The notes under the pieces were generated by a model. That model did no database searches, was not told the origin of the DNA, and saw nothing but the letters and a program-made list of their open reading frames with translations. From the NCBI GenBank assembly GCA_018907035.1, contig JACCIC010000356.1:1-64000 (forward strand): a stretch of 64,000 nt of DNA. Reading direction: 5' to 3'. This DNA is from Sycobia sp. Sy_11 (Eukaryota; Arthropoda; Insecta; Hymenoptera; Epichrysomallidae). The position numbers were made by a program, and so were the translations under genes. Every line of letters begins with the position of its first letter. Position 1 is the stretch's first letter. Positions 24,401 through 48,168 of the stretch are shown here, one piece after another.

Positions 24401-25854
24401 ACAATTAAAATGATGTCCAATTCTAAATTAAGATAAACATCAAAGATTCCTTATCTAAAGTATTACTTCAAAAATTCTCGTATTTATTAAATAGAATACG
24501 AGTGACTGCATATTTATGCAAGCATTGCACTTGCAGAATATAGTTTATTTGTACGTATGTAAATTATCCCACAAGAGCATATACTTACATTATGCATGCA
24601 TACAAATGTTTACATATGTGTTTTCTTATGTTTGTGCGCTCGCAAGCGTGTGTAGACGATCAGATTAAGGTACTAGCAATAACCGTTTATATATTCACTA
24701 ACAACAATAGTTGTGTAAATGCAATACGTAGTCTTGATGCATAATATAAATATATCTGAAGCTCTATAGCTTTCAAGCTCCTGTATGAACGAAGCCGAAT
24801 TCCTGAATTACTTGGTCTGACTGTTTCGGTGTGCGACTTTTTGTTTCTAATAATTTTATACCAAATATATCATTCGTTCATTGGTTTATAGTGATTATGC
24901 ACACAACCGGACTACCGCATTTAACTTAAAAAAAAAAAAAAAAGAAAAAAAAAAGTTATAATTCTGTTTGTATTACATTTACAAAATTCATGAATCCAGC
25001 ACTATTAATTGTAAGAAATTTTAGTAAGAAATAGCCTCTGCTGCATTTAAAATTTAAATAAAATGAAACGAAGCGAGTTCAATACGAAAAGATAATTTAT
25101 AGCGTTTTGTTATTCAAGCTGTAAAAATACGTACATGTCTACTGTGCCCATTTAGAGTCTAATAGACTACAAATATATACCCATCATTTACGAGCTTGAA
25201 AATCTTTCTTTTATCGCGGTTATGGTTGCTGCGACGTCACATTGGTATATCAATATATCAGTCTTTGAACAATCATGCTATTCTCGAATTATAACAAATT
25301 TTAGTTTTTTCTTTTTTTTACTATTATTTATAAAATTTTCTTTTTTTTAAACCCACTTTTGTTACGTTCGTTATACTTATCTAATAAATTAAAAAGATTT
25401 GTAAAGTATCTGAGAAAAAATGTTTCAATATTATTTAAATAAGTCAGCAACAATATTACTTTGAGACTTAATAAGTAATTGTTCGTATAAAAATGGACCT
25501 TCCCACTATATTCCAGTAAAGACCAAAACTTGTTAAATGAGTATGAAAACTTAAAATTGACGTTCCAGCTAAAAAATCGATGAGGAAACTGATGTTGCAA
25601 CAGTTCAATAATATTTAAGCTTTGTTAATGGTAGATATGAGAGAAATAATTGATTCAAGGCCCAAATAACAAGAGCAAAAACGTTACAATCGAGTCTGTG
25701 CACATATCTACTCAATGCCTTTTCTTTTTTTCTCTCTTCACAATGCCACCATGGATAGTTTCAAGCACTCGCCGCGACTCGAAAACCATCAGCCAATGGA
25801 GCGCACGTTTGTTTCTATGCAAATCATTTGTGCTGTTCCAAGCGATTCACATGG
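21481..25854. other. AT-rich region downstream of arrestin, no gene seen
   Basis: About 4.4 kb with only short ORFs lacking motifs. It holds a (CA)n with GC-rich flanks at about 23098-23160 and an A-rich run at about 24927-24955. The arrestin 3' untranslated region must extend leftward from 25854, but no clear AATAAA on the minus strand close to the stop was found. Confidence 0.6.
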
Positions 25855-36461
<10,607 letters not shown>

Positions 36462-36530
36462 ATTGCTTTCTCGAACGAACTAACTAATTGCTCGATATCC
36501 GATAATTCAGGCTGGAGATTTCTCGTTATA
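36462..36530 (-). other. krz: Non-coding part of the arrestin start exon
   Basis: A consensus acceptor TTATTTCAACAG ends at 36531. The 69 bases from there to the ATG carry a stop in the arrestin frame, so they are 5' untranslated. This implies at least one further untranslated exon upstream, beyond the R1-like insertion. Confidence 0.65.
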
Positions 36531-37711
36531 CTGTTGAAATAAAAATTAAAATGCATTTTATTGTTTGTAGTATTCTAATGTAAGCGATATTTTTCCTGAA
36601 TTCTAATTGGATTTTTTAACGAACCTTTCAATTATAATTCCCTGTATTCGTATATATTTTATACTTGGATCTTTGCGTAAATAATCAATATTTCTCAAAC
36701 TGTAGGATACGATATAAAGTAAAACCGAGTTTAGCATTATTTTATTTTAATATTCAGTTTTAGTGGAAAAAGTACAAACACTGTAGAATAAAATTCTGTG
36801 TGTAATTGAGATTTTTTATAGCCATAAATACTAAATTATTTAAAATTATGATGAATTATATATGTTTAATAAATGATGTATTTGTAATTAATAAATATAT
36901 TATATCAATAAATATTAAAGCACTAAGTTATAGATCTTCTGTGGGGCCTTGAGTTCAGCTACCACACGCGTCCCCGGGGTTGCGGATAGGGGAACGACCA
37001 CTCGCGGTCAGTCATGAAATAAGCACTTCTAAGAGTGACGAATAAGTGGCCGTGGACAAGAACTTCGAGCGAAAATAGTGGTATTCGCCCGTCTACACAC
37101 CCACGCATCATTCTCACACCTACATATCTGTAAGGTAACCGTACTCGGACTGGGGAGTATATCGGGAACTCTATAAACGAGTTTCCCACGAATGGTGGAG
37201 ATGGAGATCCTATAAACGGGTAACTTCCAGGCGGGTTATGAATGAATGAGAGGCCCTATAAATGGACATCTCTCACGTATGAATGTGACCAGTTTGAGCG
37301 ACGGTAAGGTCTTGCGGATGCAGTAATTACTTGTTGATTGGTGGGATTAGCTGCGAGGGAATCACTTCATGCTTATGTGCGTTCCCCTTCTGGAGGGTAC
37401 AGTTGTAAAACCAGATGGCACTCCTGGGCCGCCACAAGTAGGCGGCCCGAACCTAGTCTAGCCAACATGGTAGGCTGCCCCACACAGTGGTAAGACGTCC
37501 TCAGACGTCAAATCTCGCTTCTCGTAGTAGTGCCGTATGGCGTACGGATGGGACCCTGCTGCGAGTCGTGGGGGAGGAACAGCCGAGGCCACCGGAATGT
37601 AGGAGGGCTTCAGTATTGGGGAGATTCAGGACGCTGAACCGTCATCTCCAACGAGTGATCCTCCTGACCATCACAAATATAAAACATTTAACACAAATTA
37701 ATAATATAATC

Positions 37712-39043
37712 ATGAAAGGTAATAAAAAAATTATAGCAGGCTCTCGAGTGCCGCCTGCAAGCGACTCAGTAGAGTCAATGGAGCTTCCCGGCTCTCCTAT
37801 CACACCAGTAGGCAACCTGGCTGGTGTGACAGAAAATGTTACAGGTAGCAGTATGAATGAAAGTGTGAATGTTTATAAATCGCCGGCAACTTGGGAAGCT
37901 GCTGAGTGTAAATTGCAGGAGCAATTTTACACAATAAGCAGAGTCCTAAGTAAAATGATGGAAAGGACTTGCATACAAAAAAATGTAAGTCAAATAATAA
38001 AAAACGGTTTGAGTGAGATCAATGAAGCAGTGGAAATCGGACAGTATGAACTGAAGCGAATGAGACTGCTCCGACAAAAACAGAAAGATAAAGGACGGAG
38101 TGAATGTGAGGAGGCAACTCCTCAGAAACGGAAAAGAGACCGTCAGACCCCTACTCCGGAGCAGGCGGCCGCACAACAGCGGACGATCGAGACCGAAACA
38201 TGGGCGAAGGTGATCTCAAAACATAAAAAAACGAAAACGACCGAGACGGACAACAAACCGACAAAAGAGCAGACAAAAGCGAGACTCCAAGGTCGCGGGT
38301 CTGATCGCCCTAACCTCAAAGGCAGGGGAGGAGCGATCATGATCAAGCCGGCTGAGGGACAGACGTACGTCGACGTGGTACGTACGATACGGCAAAAGGT
38401 GGACCCTGACAAGTGTAATACTCAAGTCAGAACAATAAGAAAGACAAAAGACGGTGCGGTACTTTTACAGCTCTCCAAACAGAACAACGAGACGGACTTC
38501 CGACAGGTTCTTCAAGACGCTGTCGGAGAGACTGGACGCGTAAAAGATTTGACCTCCAGGGTGACACTGGAATTCCTAGACTTGGACTGTGTCACGACCA
38601 ACGAGGACATCAGGAACGCGTTAAATCGGGAAACGGGACGGACTGCAGACCGTCGGCCCCATGTTTTCGACGTTAACAGTCGAGGACAGAGAATGGCGGT
38701 CTGCGATTTTGACGTAAAAGAGGCTACCGACCTCTTAAGGAAAGGGCGTATTAAAATCGGGTGGGTTGTATCAAGAATAAGAGCAAGGATACGCGTCTCG
38801 CGATGCTATAGATGCCTCGGGTTCGGTCATGTACGGAAAGACTGTAAAAGACTGGACAGACGAAGCTGCTGCTGGTGATGCGGCCTCGAGGGTCATTCCC
38901 ACAAGGACTGCAAGAGTCGTGGGGAGTGTTTCCTGTGCACTGAGGATAATATCCGAGACAGGGGACACTTACCCGGCTCGTCCTCGTGTGTCGCGTTCAG
39001 GATAGCACTAACAGAACAGAAGACAGAGACAGTCACACAATGA
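37712..39043 (+). pseudogene. R1-like ORF1 (gag-like, zinc knuckles)
   Basis: RNA-binding protein of the element. The start chosen is ATG 37712 (MKGNKKIIAGSR); the frame is open further up but has no earlier ATG. The middle is basic and Q/T/K-rich. A typical R1-clade segment runs from about 38340 (TYVDVVRTIRQKV). Zinc knuckles are CYRCLGFGHVRKDC and then CGLEGHSHKDC near 38880-38915. A single TGA at 38876-38878, just before the second knuckle, interrupts it. Beyond that the same frame is open to TGA 39041-39043, which overlaps the ORF2 start as ATGA. Confidence 0.85.
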
Positions 39044-42034
39044 CGACGACGATACTCCAATGCAATATGAACGGGAGTAGCGTGGCAGACGCACTGCTAC
39101 CGCAGATTGCGGCGGAACTGAACATCGACGTGCTGATTATCAGTGAGCAATACAAAGACAGACGATTACCGACTTGGCTCACAAGCAGCTCGGGCAAGTC
39201 CGCAGTTTGGTTACGTGGAAAGGTTGCGTCGAATATCGTACGCAGCGGGACTGAGGAGGACTGTGTCTGGGTGACGGTCGCTGACATAACCTGTCAGTGT
39301 TTACCTGAGCCCAAACAGCAGTGCCTCCGAGTACGCGGCTAAACTTGGAAAAATCGAGGACGCGTTGCGGGAAATCCCTGGTAACGTAATCGTGGCGGGC
39401 GACTTTAACGCGCGGGCGATCGAGTGGGGAATGCCCTTAACCAACAGACGGGGAAGACTGCTGCTGGAGATGGCCGCGAGGCTGGACCTGGCAATAGTTA
39501 ACGAAGGAACGACACCGACGTACAGACGACCGGGGTATGGTAACTCCATATCAGACGTGACTCTGACCTCGGACAGAATTTGAACTAGGATAAGGGCGTG
39601 GCGGGTGATCCAGGACTATACGGCCAGTGATCACCAGTACATTGTCTTCAAACTGACAGACGCGACGAGACAGACGAGGAGACGGGGCACAAGATCTACG
39701 GGGTGGAACCCCAAACGCCTAGACATAGACGAACTCGAAAGGTATCTGCAAAATGCAGAACCTCCCTTACGAGAGGTGCCTCAAGAGTTGACGAACCGGG
39801 ACAGGGTGGAGGCGTTAGCGGCGGCAACGACTGGCTTTCTCCAGCGCCTATGCGATGCCACCATGCCCCAGAAACGGAAAGTACTAAACAGACGACAAAC
39901 ATACTGGTGGACAGTCGAGATCGCGGATCTCAGAAGCAATTGTTTGAAGCTGAGACGTAAAGCTCAACGAGCCCGAAGTCGAGGCGTAGTGGGACTATAC
40001 TCTACGGAGTATAGTCGCGCCAGACAGCGACTGAGATACGCGATCAATGACAGTAAGAAACGGTGTTGGACAAAACTAATCGACGAGGTAGACTTGGATC
40101 CTTGGGGCAACGGTTATAAAATTGTAACATGCGTCCTGGGAGGTCGGGGTCCGCCGGAACTACGAGACGCGAAAGTGATGGAGCGGATAGTTGAGAGACT
40201 TTTCCCAACCCATCCCAACAGAACGGACGCGACAAACGAAATGACAGATATAGAGATCCCTCTCTTCACGTAGGAAGAGCTCCGCAGAGCTTCGAATGTG
40301 TTGAAGCCTAACAAGGCCCCGGGTCCCGATGGCATACCTAGTGAGGTGTTACGGGTGGTCGCTTCGCGCCGCCCGGACGTCCTTTTGGGTTTGTACAACG
40401 GGTGTCTGGTGGAGGGAGTTTTTAGCAGGCACTGGAAGGAGGCTCGATTGGTTCTCATCCGTAATTCTAAGGGGAACCCCGATTTGCCTTCTTCATACAG
40501 GCCTCTCTGCCTACTAAATACGGCAGGGAAGCTGTTGGAGCTACTGCTGAGACCAAGACTGTCACAGGCAATTCAAAACGCCGGAGACCTATCCGAACAA
40601 CAACACGGATTTAGAAAAGGACGGTCGACAATCGGAGCTATAGGTGACGTGACGAACATCTTTCACGCGGCGAACAGGGGCTGTCATGCAACCAGACCAC
40701 TGGTTCTGTTGGTGACCTTGGACGTTCATAACACCTTTAACTCTGCAAAATGGACAGAGATACTGGGGGCGTTGGAGTTGACTTTCAAGGTTGACTCCTA
40801 CCTCCTTCGTATCATACGGGACTACTTACGAGACCGAGGACTGACGTATGATACTTTGGACGGAAAGAAATGGAAACGCGTGACAGCGGGGGTGGCGCAG
40901 GGTTCCATTTTAGGCCCCGACTTCTGGAACGTACAATACGACGGTTTGCTGAGACTAGACATGCCCTCCGACGCGCGTCTCATTGCCTATGCCGACGATG
41001 TGGCAGCCGTGATAGTTGCACGCGACTATCACTTGATTCAGTTAAAGCTGAATCAGGTCATGAGACGCGTGAACGAATAGATGACAGATCACGGACTGCA
41101 GCTCGCGCTGCAAAAGACTGAGTTGTTGCTGCTGGCTGGCAGACGTATACAGACGGTGGTTCCGATGACGTTAGGGACGGAAAGACTGGAAACCAGGAGT
41201 GAAGTCAAGTACCTTGGCGTTACCTTGGATACGAAGCTGAGCTTCTGGCCCCACCTACGAAAAGCGGCCACAAAGGCAGCAGAAAAGACCAAGGCTCTAA
41301 GTAGACTGATGGCCAATACCAACGGACCGAAACAGAACGTTCGCAGACTGCTGATGAGCGTTACCCACTCGATTTTGCTTTACGGGGCGGAGGTTTGGGC
41401 CGACGCGATGAATATCAGGAAACGCGCGAACACCATGAAAAGCGTACAAAGGGTGGGCGCGTTAAGAATCGCCTGCGCGTATCGTACCGTGTCTGCGAGC
41501 GCCGTTTTCGTGATTGCTGGGGTCATTCCCATCGATCTGCTCACGGCCGAACGGAAACGAATTTACGAGCGGAGCTCGAACGTTGGAAGGGAAGACGCTG
41601 TGACTGAAGAACGGAAGAAGACCATCGAGACATCGCAGAGACGGTGGACGACGGACGAAAGAGGACGGTGGACGAAAAGACTAATACCCGAAATTGGCCC
41701 GTGGAAAGAGAGGAAATACGGAGAGGTGGACTTCTACCTTACCCTATTTCTGTCTGGATACGGATACTTCCGTAAGTACCTCTGCAAGATGAAGAGGGTC
41801 GCCTCTTCAGAATGCAAGTACTGCAGATGGGCTTGGGACGATGCGGAGCACACATTTTTTATGTTTGAACATTGGACTGAGCCACGACTAGAGTGACAGA
41901 CGAGGACAGGAGCGATCACGCCAGAAAAAGTGACGAAAATTATGATGACGGACGCGGACAGCTGGCGGTTGATCGCAAAATACGTTATGAATGTGCTTCA
42001 GAACAAAAGAGCAGATGGATGTCTGGACGATTGA
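39040..42034 (+). pseudogene. R1-like ORF2 (endonuclease and reverse transcriptase)
   Basis: Target-primed reverse transcription enzyme. The start ATG 39040 overlaps the ORF1 stop. The N-terminal endonuclease shows LQCNMNGSS, DVLIISEQY, VAGDFNARAIEWG and ASDHQYIVF. The RT follows with LKPNKAPGPDGIP, SSYRPLCLLNTAGKLLE, QHGFRKGRSTIGAI, VAQGSILGP and the catalytic IAYADDV near 40985. The tail has an R1-like LKYLGVTLD-type segment (KYLGVTLDTKLSFWPHL) and a Cys/His cluster near 41810-41870. Disruptions: one frameshift near 39298 and in-frame stops at 39581 (TGA), 40271 (TAG), 41078 (TAG) and 41894 (TGA). At 41078 the family residue is expected to be Trp. Confidence 0.88.
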
Positions 42035-42326
42035 AAGTCTGTGAAGGGTGAATGTAATATCGAGTATGCATGAGAATCTGGAATGAAAGATATGAACGTG
42101 AAATGACCACGCAAGGACTGCCGCCCAGGCTGAAGTAATGTGTATAACAGTTCCGGGCTAGTGTCGGTGCAACACGGAGATATGTGTTTAGTGCGTAGTG
42201 ACATGGGTTATCTGTCGAGTCGCACATACTCCGGTGGTCGTTTTTCAGGACCATTCTTGCTGAACGACCATCGGAGATGCATAAACAGCATTCACAGACT
42301 CCGAAAAAAAAAAAAGTTATAGATCT

Positions 42327-44220
42327 ATAGATATAGATCTATATATTAAAGATATAGATCTTCAAGTTCTTTTTGTTTCTCTTAAATTTGCAGTATCTTT
42401 CAAATTGATATTATTACAATAATGATAAATCAAATGATAACGCATTTGTATTTTTGGTTCTATTAACTGTTCGATTATAACTTTAATACTCATAAATTTC
42501 AAAGAAATACATCAAAACTAGACTCTCGTCGAGGCTTCTTGTTACGGCATTTCTATTACTTTCCAATTCTTGTACTATAGGTTATTTTCTGCATACTCTT
42601 TTCAAACGATTGCGACGCACCTACAAAAGTTAACACTTCGATATTTGTATTGCATTCATGAATTGACTTGTAAGTCCGATTTAACGACGTTTATATAGCC
42701 ATATGCCTCTTTTTATTCAGCTTAAAAAATAAATAAGATTGGTCATGGTGGTTATTGACCTGTTAATGAAATCGAAAAAAGTCAACAGATTCCTTGCAGA
42801 GTTTGCTGACTACTAATGAGATTCAAATTCATTACTCTATACTTTAAGCAATTTCCAATACAATGTATCACTATAATAATTGCAAGCTGCTGCAAGAACT
42901 CAATCAAGTCATGTCTCATCAAATGTTGATTGAACTTCGATTTAAAACGTATTTATTACTTACTATTATTATTAGTACTATTATATATACTATAATATAT
43001 ATATAATACATTATTCATTTTACATTGGTCTATTACATCACTATAGAATGTAAATAAGTACGTTTAAGGATTGTGAAGAGTTTCATTTTTGAATAGATAT
43101 ATATCCTGAAAAAGCTTGAAATAAGTATATTAAAAATGAATGTAAATAATAGTAGAAAATATAGATATTTAAAAAAATCTATATATTATATCATTTTATA
43201 TTGTATCAAACTACTTCTTGGGTCAATCTACAAGGCTATTTAAAAAGTCTTCGAAATCATTTGTTCCTTTTTTATAATTATTTTTACAATATTAATAAAA
43301 ATTAAATTATATGAATATTTAACATTGTTATTTTTACCTATAGGACAGTCTAATTAGATCGATGAAAGAATTTTTTTTCATCGAAGAAAGTAATTTCTTC
43401 GAAAAAAATTTTTATTAACCAGTACTAGAATAATTAGAATCTAAAAATCATTGCTATAACCTCTCGTATCGAAAATTTAAATTATAAAAGAACACACTTT
43501 ACATGGAGTAAAAGTAAAAACTTCAATTATAATTACAGATTTATTATTATAAAACTATTCTTATATAAATCCAAGAATTTCAATCATATTAAAACATCTA
43601 TATCATGAATTACTGTGTAGTAATTGATTGTATGAGCAGAACAGCTAAAGAAAATTAAGTTAGTTTCCGTTGCTTTTTGAGATTAAAAGAAGGTATTCAT
43701 ATATAAAGAAGTCTTAATCGAAATTTAACTATGGATGTTTAAAGAAAATCTGTTAACATGAAATTAAAATTCAAAGGAAAAAAAAGATGATTTATTACAG
43801 AAAAATTGACCATGTAAATAAAACATGTAAATGGGCCACGTTCCTGATTGAGTTTTAATAACCTTTATTAAATTGTTTATATTAAAAATAAATCGCGATA
43901 TCATTTTGTACTTTTAATTAACTATAATTATCATTTGCTTTTATAATAAAATTATTATATGTTTGCTTTTATACTATAATTATTAATATTAGTTTATGTA
44001 CTTATAGATTATTGAAAATTTTATCTGAAAAGTTTGAAATCGCTATGTTGTATATTGTGACATAAAAATTTGGAAAATTAGGTGGCCTATCGGATACAGA
44101 GTTCCGATATTTTTATAAAAAATAACATTAGCACATTAAGAGTGCAAATATAGATGATTTTCTTCGAAATAAATTATGGTCCAGAATTTTAAAGAGTTGT
44201 GTATTTTATTAATCATTTAA
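42327..44220. other. AT-rich stretch, no gene seen
   Basis: AT-rich DNA after the R1-like insertion, beginning with short inverted AGATCTATAGATATAGATCT sequences. No coding motif or element recognised. Confidence 0.55.
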
Positions 44221-45060
44221 TTCAATTGACCTTTTTAGGGGGGGGGGGCATACATGTATATAATGAAAAGAAAATGATGAACTACAAATTAAAAAAGTCT
44301 TGGCGTAGATCAATCATTAAAGTAAATTTTAAAATATTAAGGAGGGTTCAGTGTCAGATTCCGTATTTAATAGACTGTGGGAGGGGGCCCGCTTTCGGAC
44401 ACACTTTTAAATTTATTATTGCACATGGAAAACTTTTTAACGTTAGAGTTTTTTTCTAGAATTTCGTTGTAATCTTGTACTGTTTCGATAAAATTTGACT
44501 ATATGAGTTTTTTTTTTTAAGTCAATGAGAAGTTAACTTAAGGAGCTCTGTAATTTCATACAGTTGTTCAAAAGTATATATCTCGACAACATAAAAATAT
44601 AGAAATATTGTAAAGGAATTCCAAAAAGAATGGGGAAAAAAGCCTCGAGCCAATGTATAAGCAGGTACAAGCAGGTAAAAGCTATATACAAGCATCCACG
44701 CTGCAGTAGCCCAGAGAGACCACGGCACTAACAGATGTTAACAGCTGACTTCCCATCGGATCCGCCCGATCCAAACTCCTTTATGATGGCAGTAAATAAA
44801 CCAAGGTCGGTGACAACCGACACATGGGGAGGCCCTTTCTAGATCTAAGAGAGTTAGGATACACCGAGAGAAAGAGAGAAAAAGAGGGTGCGGGAAGCTT
44901 TTTCGCGGAAATCCGCAAGTGCATATCAAAGCAGTTTATCTAATATAAAAAGAAATTTTTTTTGTTGCTATATTGCTGTTGTGCAATGTTGATAAAGTTT
45001 TAGAAATGCTCCTTACAAAAAACTAATAAAATAAAAAAATTTGAATTTATATACCTAGCA
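44221..45060. other. Mixed stretch with a GC-richer block at about 44640-44940
   Basis: Includes a G10 run at 44239-44248 and a block of higher GC content with purine-rich GAGAGAAAGAGAG sequence near 44860-44890. The two minus-strand ORFs here (44522-44728, 44738-44929) have no recognisable motif. It could be an untranslated exon, regulatory DNA or an old element; nothing decides. Confidence 0.35.
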
Positions 45061-46096
45061 GGGAGATGCTCGATATATATTTATTTACTGTTTACTTTCT
45101 TTCGTTTAATACGTGATTGAGTATGTTTACAATAATACTATTGCATTCATGCTATATTATTCATTTTCCGTCTTGTCAAAAAATAGGGATATTTTCTTTT
45201 TTATTTTTCGAAGAGGCTGAGTTTAAGTGTGGAAATCTGACAAGAGACGTTATATCGTTTTTTACAATGATAATAATATAGTGTCTATACTAAATCTTAT
45301 ACATTTCAAATGATTATTTTTTAAATAAAAACTGATAGTTTTTAAATCATTTTTTGGGCTTTATAAAAAATTTCATTATACAATACTTTTCTATAAAACA
45401 TATATCTTATGTAATTTAAAAAAATATAAAAACTTTGCTCGTTTTCATTGCCCGCTTCCCTGCGTCCCTTAAAATTTTCAAAAAAGATATAAAGACATCT
45501 CTTATTTCAAAAAGAAAACGACGTAAAAATTACTTATTGTATATCATAATCATAATTGACGAAGTATTTCACAAACTACTTTGCTTGCCTATAAAACTTA
45601 AAACTGAAACTTCTAATGAAAATAAAATCAAAATAGCATTATATACAAAGAATACGAATTTCTTTTATACCTATTTATTTTATTATTATCCTTATCTTGT
45701 AAAAGGCCACCATATTAAGTTGACGAATTTTGGTCCAAATTGAGCGAAGTGCTCTGATTACCTCCAAAGTAACTTTTGTAAAGTTTTAAGACCTAGCGCT
45801 CTTTCATTTCCAAGATCTAAAACTTTCCTAGTTGAAAATTAGTACTTTCTTCTATTTGAATTGTATATGAGGTGAAGCTCGAATTTTCTTAAACGAAATC
45901 CTCTAATTTTGGCGTCGAATTTAAATATTTCAAGCCAAAATGTTTTAATGAACATCGTATGTCCGCAAATATGTAATTTCTTAGTTAGTGTCAATTGAAA
46001 TTTGGTTGGATTTATACACGTTATAGTAGAGTCAGTCAATTATTTTCTAATGTTTGCAAGATCAATTGAACTTCAATCGAAAATAATTTAGATATT

Positions 46097-46135
<39 letters not shown>

Positions 46136-48097
46136 CAAAGTATATATCCAATTTAATTAAGTAATTGAATAAGTAACTTATATAATAACTTTTATAAGTA
46201 AAAGACCTTTGCAGAACTCATTTAGGATGCGTTATCTTGTTCAACTTGGATAAAATCCATTACCCAAATGCCCTTTCTCTTTTTGTTAGATTCGTTTTAA
46301 GACTACAAACGGGCTAGATTTGTAAAATATAATTACCAGAATTATGACTGAACGAATATTTGAGTTCGATTTATCGAGAATTACCAACAGCATAAAGAAT
46401 TACATTCATAATTACGCGAAAAAATTATTCAAACGCGGCAATTTATGGTGTTAGAGTATACGAATTACTTAGATACATTATAAAAAATTTAATCCAAAGA
46501 AGCTATAGCATGTTCACACGGATTAGTTATATATAAAAACTAAATATCCAAACTGAAAACCTTGGTAAAAATGATCATAACAATCATTATATGAATTTTT
46601 TTGTGTAGAGGTTATTTCGCTAACATTTCAACTATTGATGATTGGCCTTATCAAGGCCTATAACAAATTAATGCTGATTAAAAATAATGCTGTAAATTAG
46701 ACAGTTAGAATCAGATATTGATCTTACCTTTAGATTTGGAGCTTACTAACTGTTTCGATAACTGTTATTCTACTAATAATTTTAACTGCGTAATTTATAT
46801 TATTTTTTTAACCCACATGAATTTATAAGTCTTAATAAGAATTATCATTGATAGCTGAAAATTAACAAATATACATTTTAAAAATCTATTCATATGCTTA
46901 TTGTCATAATTTTGTTCACGATTTTTCAGTTTGTTTATAAGCATCTATTTATATATTAAATATTCAAGCTTCCAGTGTCATCGGAGTCCTATAAAATTTA
47001 GAAGATTCTTTCAATTTATTGAGGTCGATTATATTACGAGCAAAAATTATTATGCAAAAGCTCCTGTCAATTATACTTAAATTAGAACGAATCAATGTAG
47101 AGAGTAGAGCATGTATGCAAAGCGTGTGTAAAATTCAAATCTTGCAAGAAGAATTTTCTCTGTTAAATAATTTAATATTTAAAATATGTAATAATTCAAT
47201 TTGATTTCTATATTTTTTCTATAATAATGCAATAAAAACAATATTGAACAAGCACGGTTAAGATAAAAAACAAGAATAAATATACAGAAATATGGAAGAA
47301 ACTTTGGTTTTATATGCAAAATATACATTAGAAGTACATACATGTACTTTTAATTTTGATAAAATTAAAAAAATATTAATGAAGAAGTAAATCAAAACAA
47401 TTTCTTTGCGTAAAACGTTGTTAATTCGTTTTAAAAATATAAATAGACAATGTAAACAATTTAAGAAGTGAATATAAATCGTCCTGTGTTATTAATATTA
47501 AGACATACATAATTCTATTTATAATGTGTTTGATCTATACACGTGTTAGTTTTGTAAATTCTGTTCTTCGATTTATATTTAAAACTATTAATAAGTAGAA
47601 GAATGATGACAAAATTATGGAATTTAGTATATAACAAAGATTCAGTTAATTTTTGGAGCTGCAGGGTTGGATTTTTTACGAGATATTAACAATTACTTTT
47701 TTCCACCATTCACACGGTTTCTTATGAGGATTTTTCTCTTGTAACTCGTATTATAAAACGAAACAATGATATTTTAATAAAATTTTTTCTAAAATTTATT
47801 TTTCATATTTAATAATATCGATTTATTGGTTAATAGTTTATGAAATAAAAGAAAATATTTGAAAAACCAATGCTCTGCGCTCGTCGTATGCTATCATTCC
47901 CTATGTCTGTCGAAACCGCAATCTCACATATATAGATATAATTGTATCTGTTTTATGCGGCAACTTAGTGACGCAATTTAGTATGCATATTTATTCTCTT
48001 CGCTGCTACTATTAGTGTTTTTACTGAAAAAGGCGTAAAAAGCGTCATAGATTCGCATCGACTTTTGATTCAAAAAGTTGTCATTTCGAATTATCGC

Positions 48098-48098
<1 letters not shown>
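45061..48098. other. AT-rich stretch with (GA)n at 46101-46133
   Basis: No gene recognised. Contains a 33-bp GA microsatellite. The ORFs at 45435-45743 and 47019-47204 are K/I/L/N-rich and carry no motif. Confidence 0.55.

Positions 48099-48163
<65 letters not shown>
48099..48163. repeat. 65-base poly-T tract
   Basis: An uninterrupted run of T from 48099 to 48163. On the minus strand it is poly-A and could be the tail of a retroposed sequence lying above 48163, but no body is recognisable. Confidence 0.95.

Positions 48164-48168
<5 letters not shown>

Larger units (their letters stand above)
36938..42313 (+). mobile_element. R1-clade non-LTR retrotransposon, full length
   Basis: Two-ORF non-LTR element of 5.4 kb ending in an A12 tail. 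It is flanked by the 13-bp direct repeat AAGTTATAGATCT at 36925-36937 and 42314-42326, a target-site duplication that fixes both ends. ORF1 is a CCHC gag-like protein. ORF2 has an apurinic-type endonuclease and a reverse transcriptase with YADD. The 5' untranslated region is 36938-37711 and the 3' one 42035-42303. The element sits 0.4 kb upstream of the arrestin start exon, in the opposite orientation, probably in a 5' intron. Confidence 0.93.
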
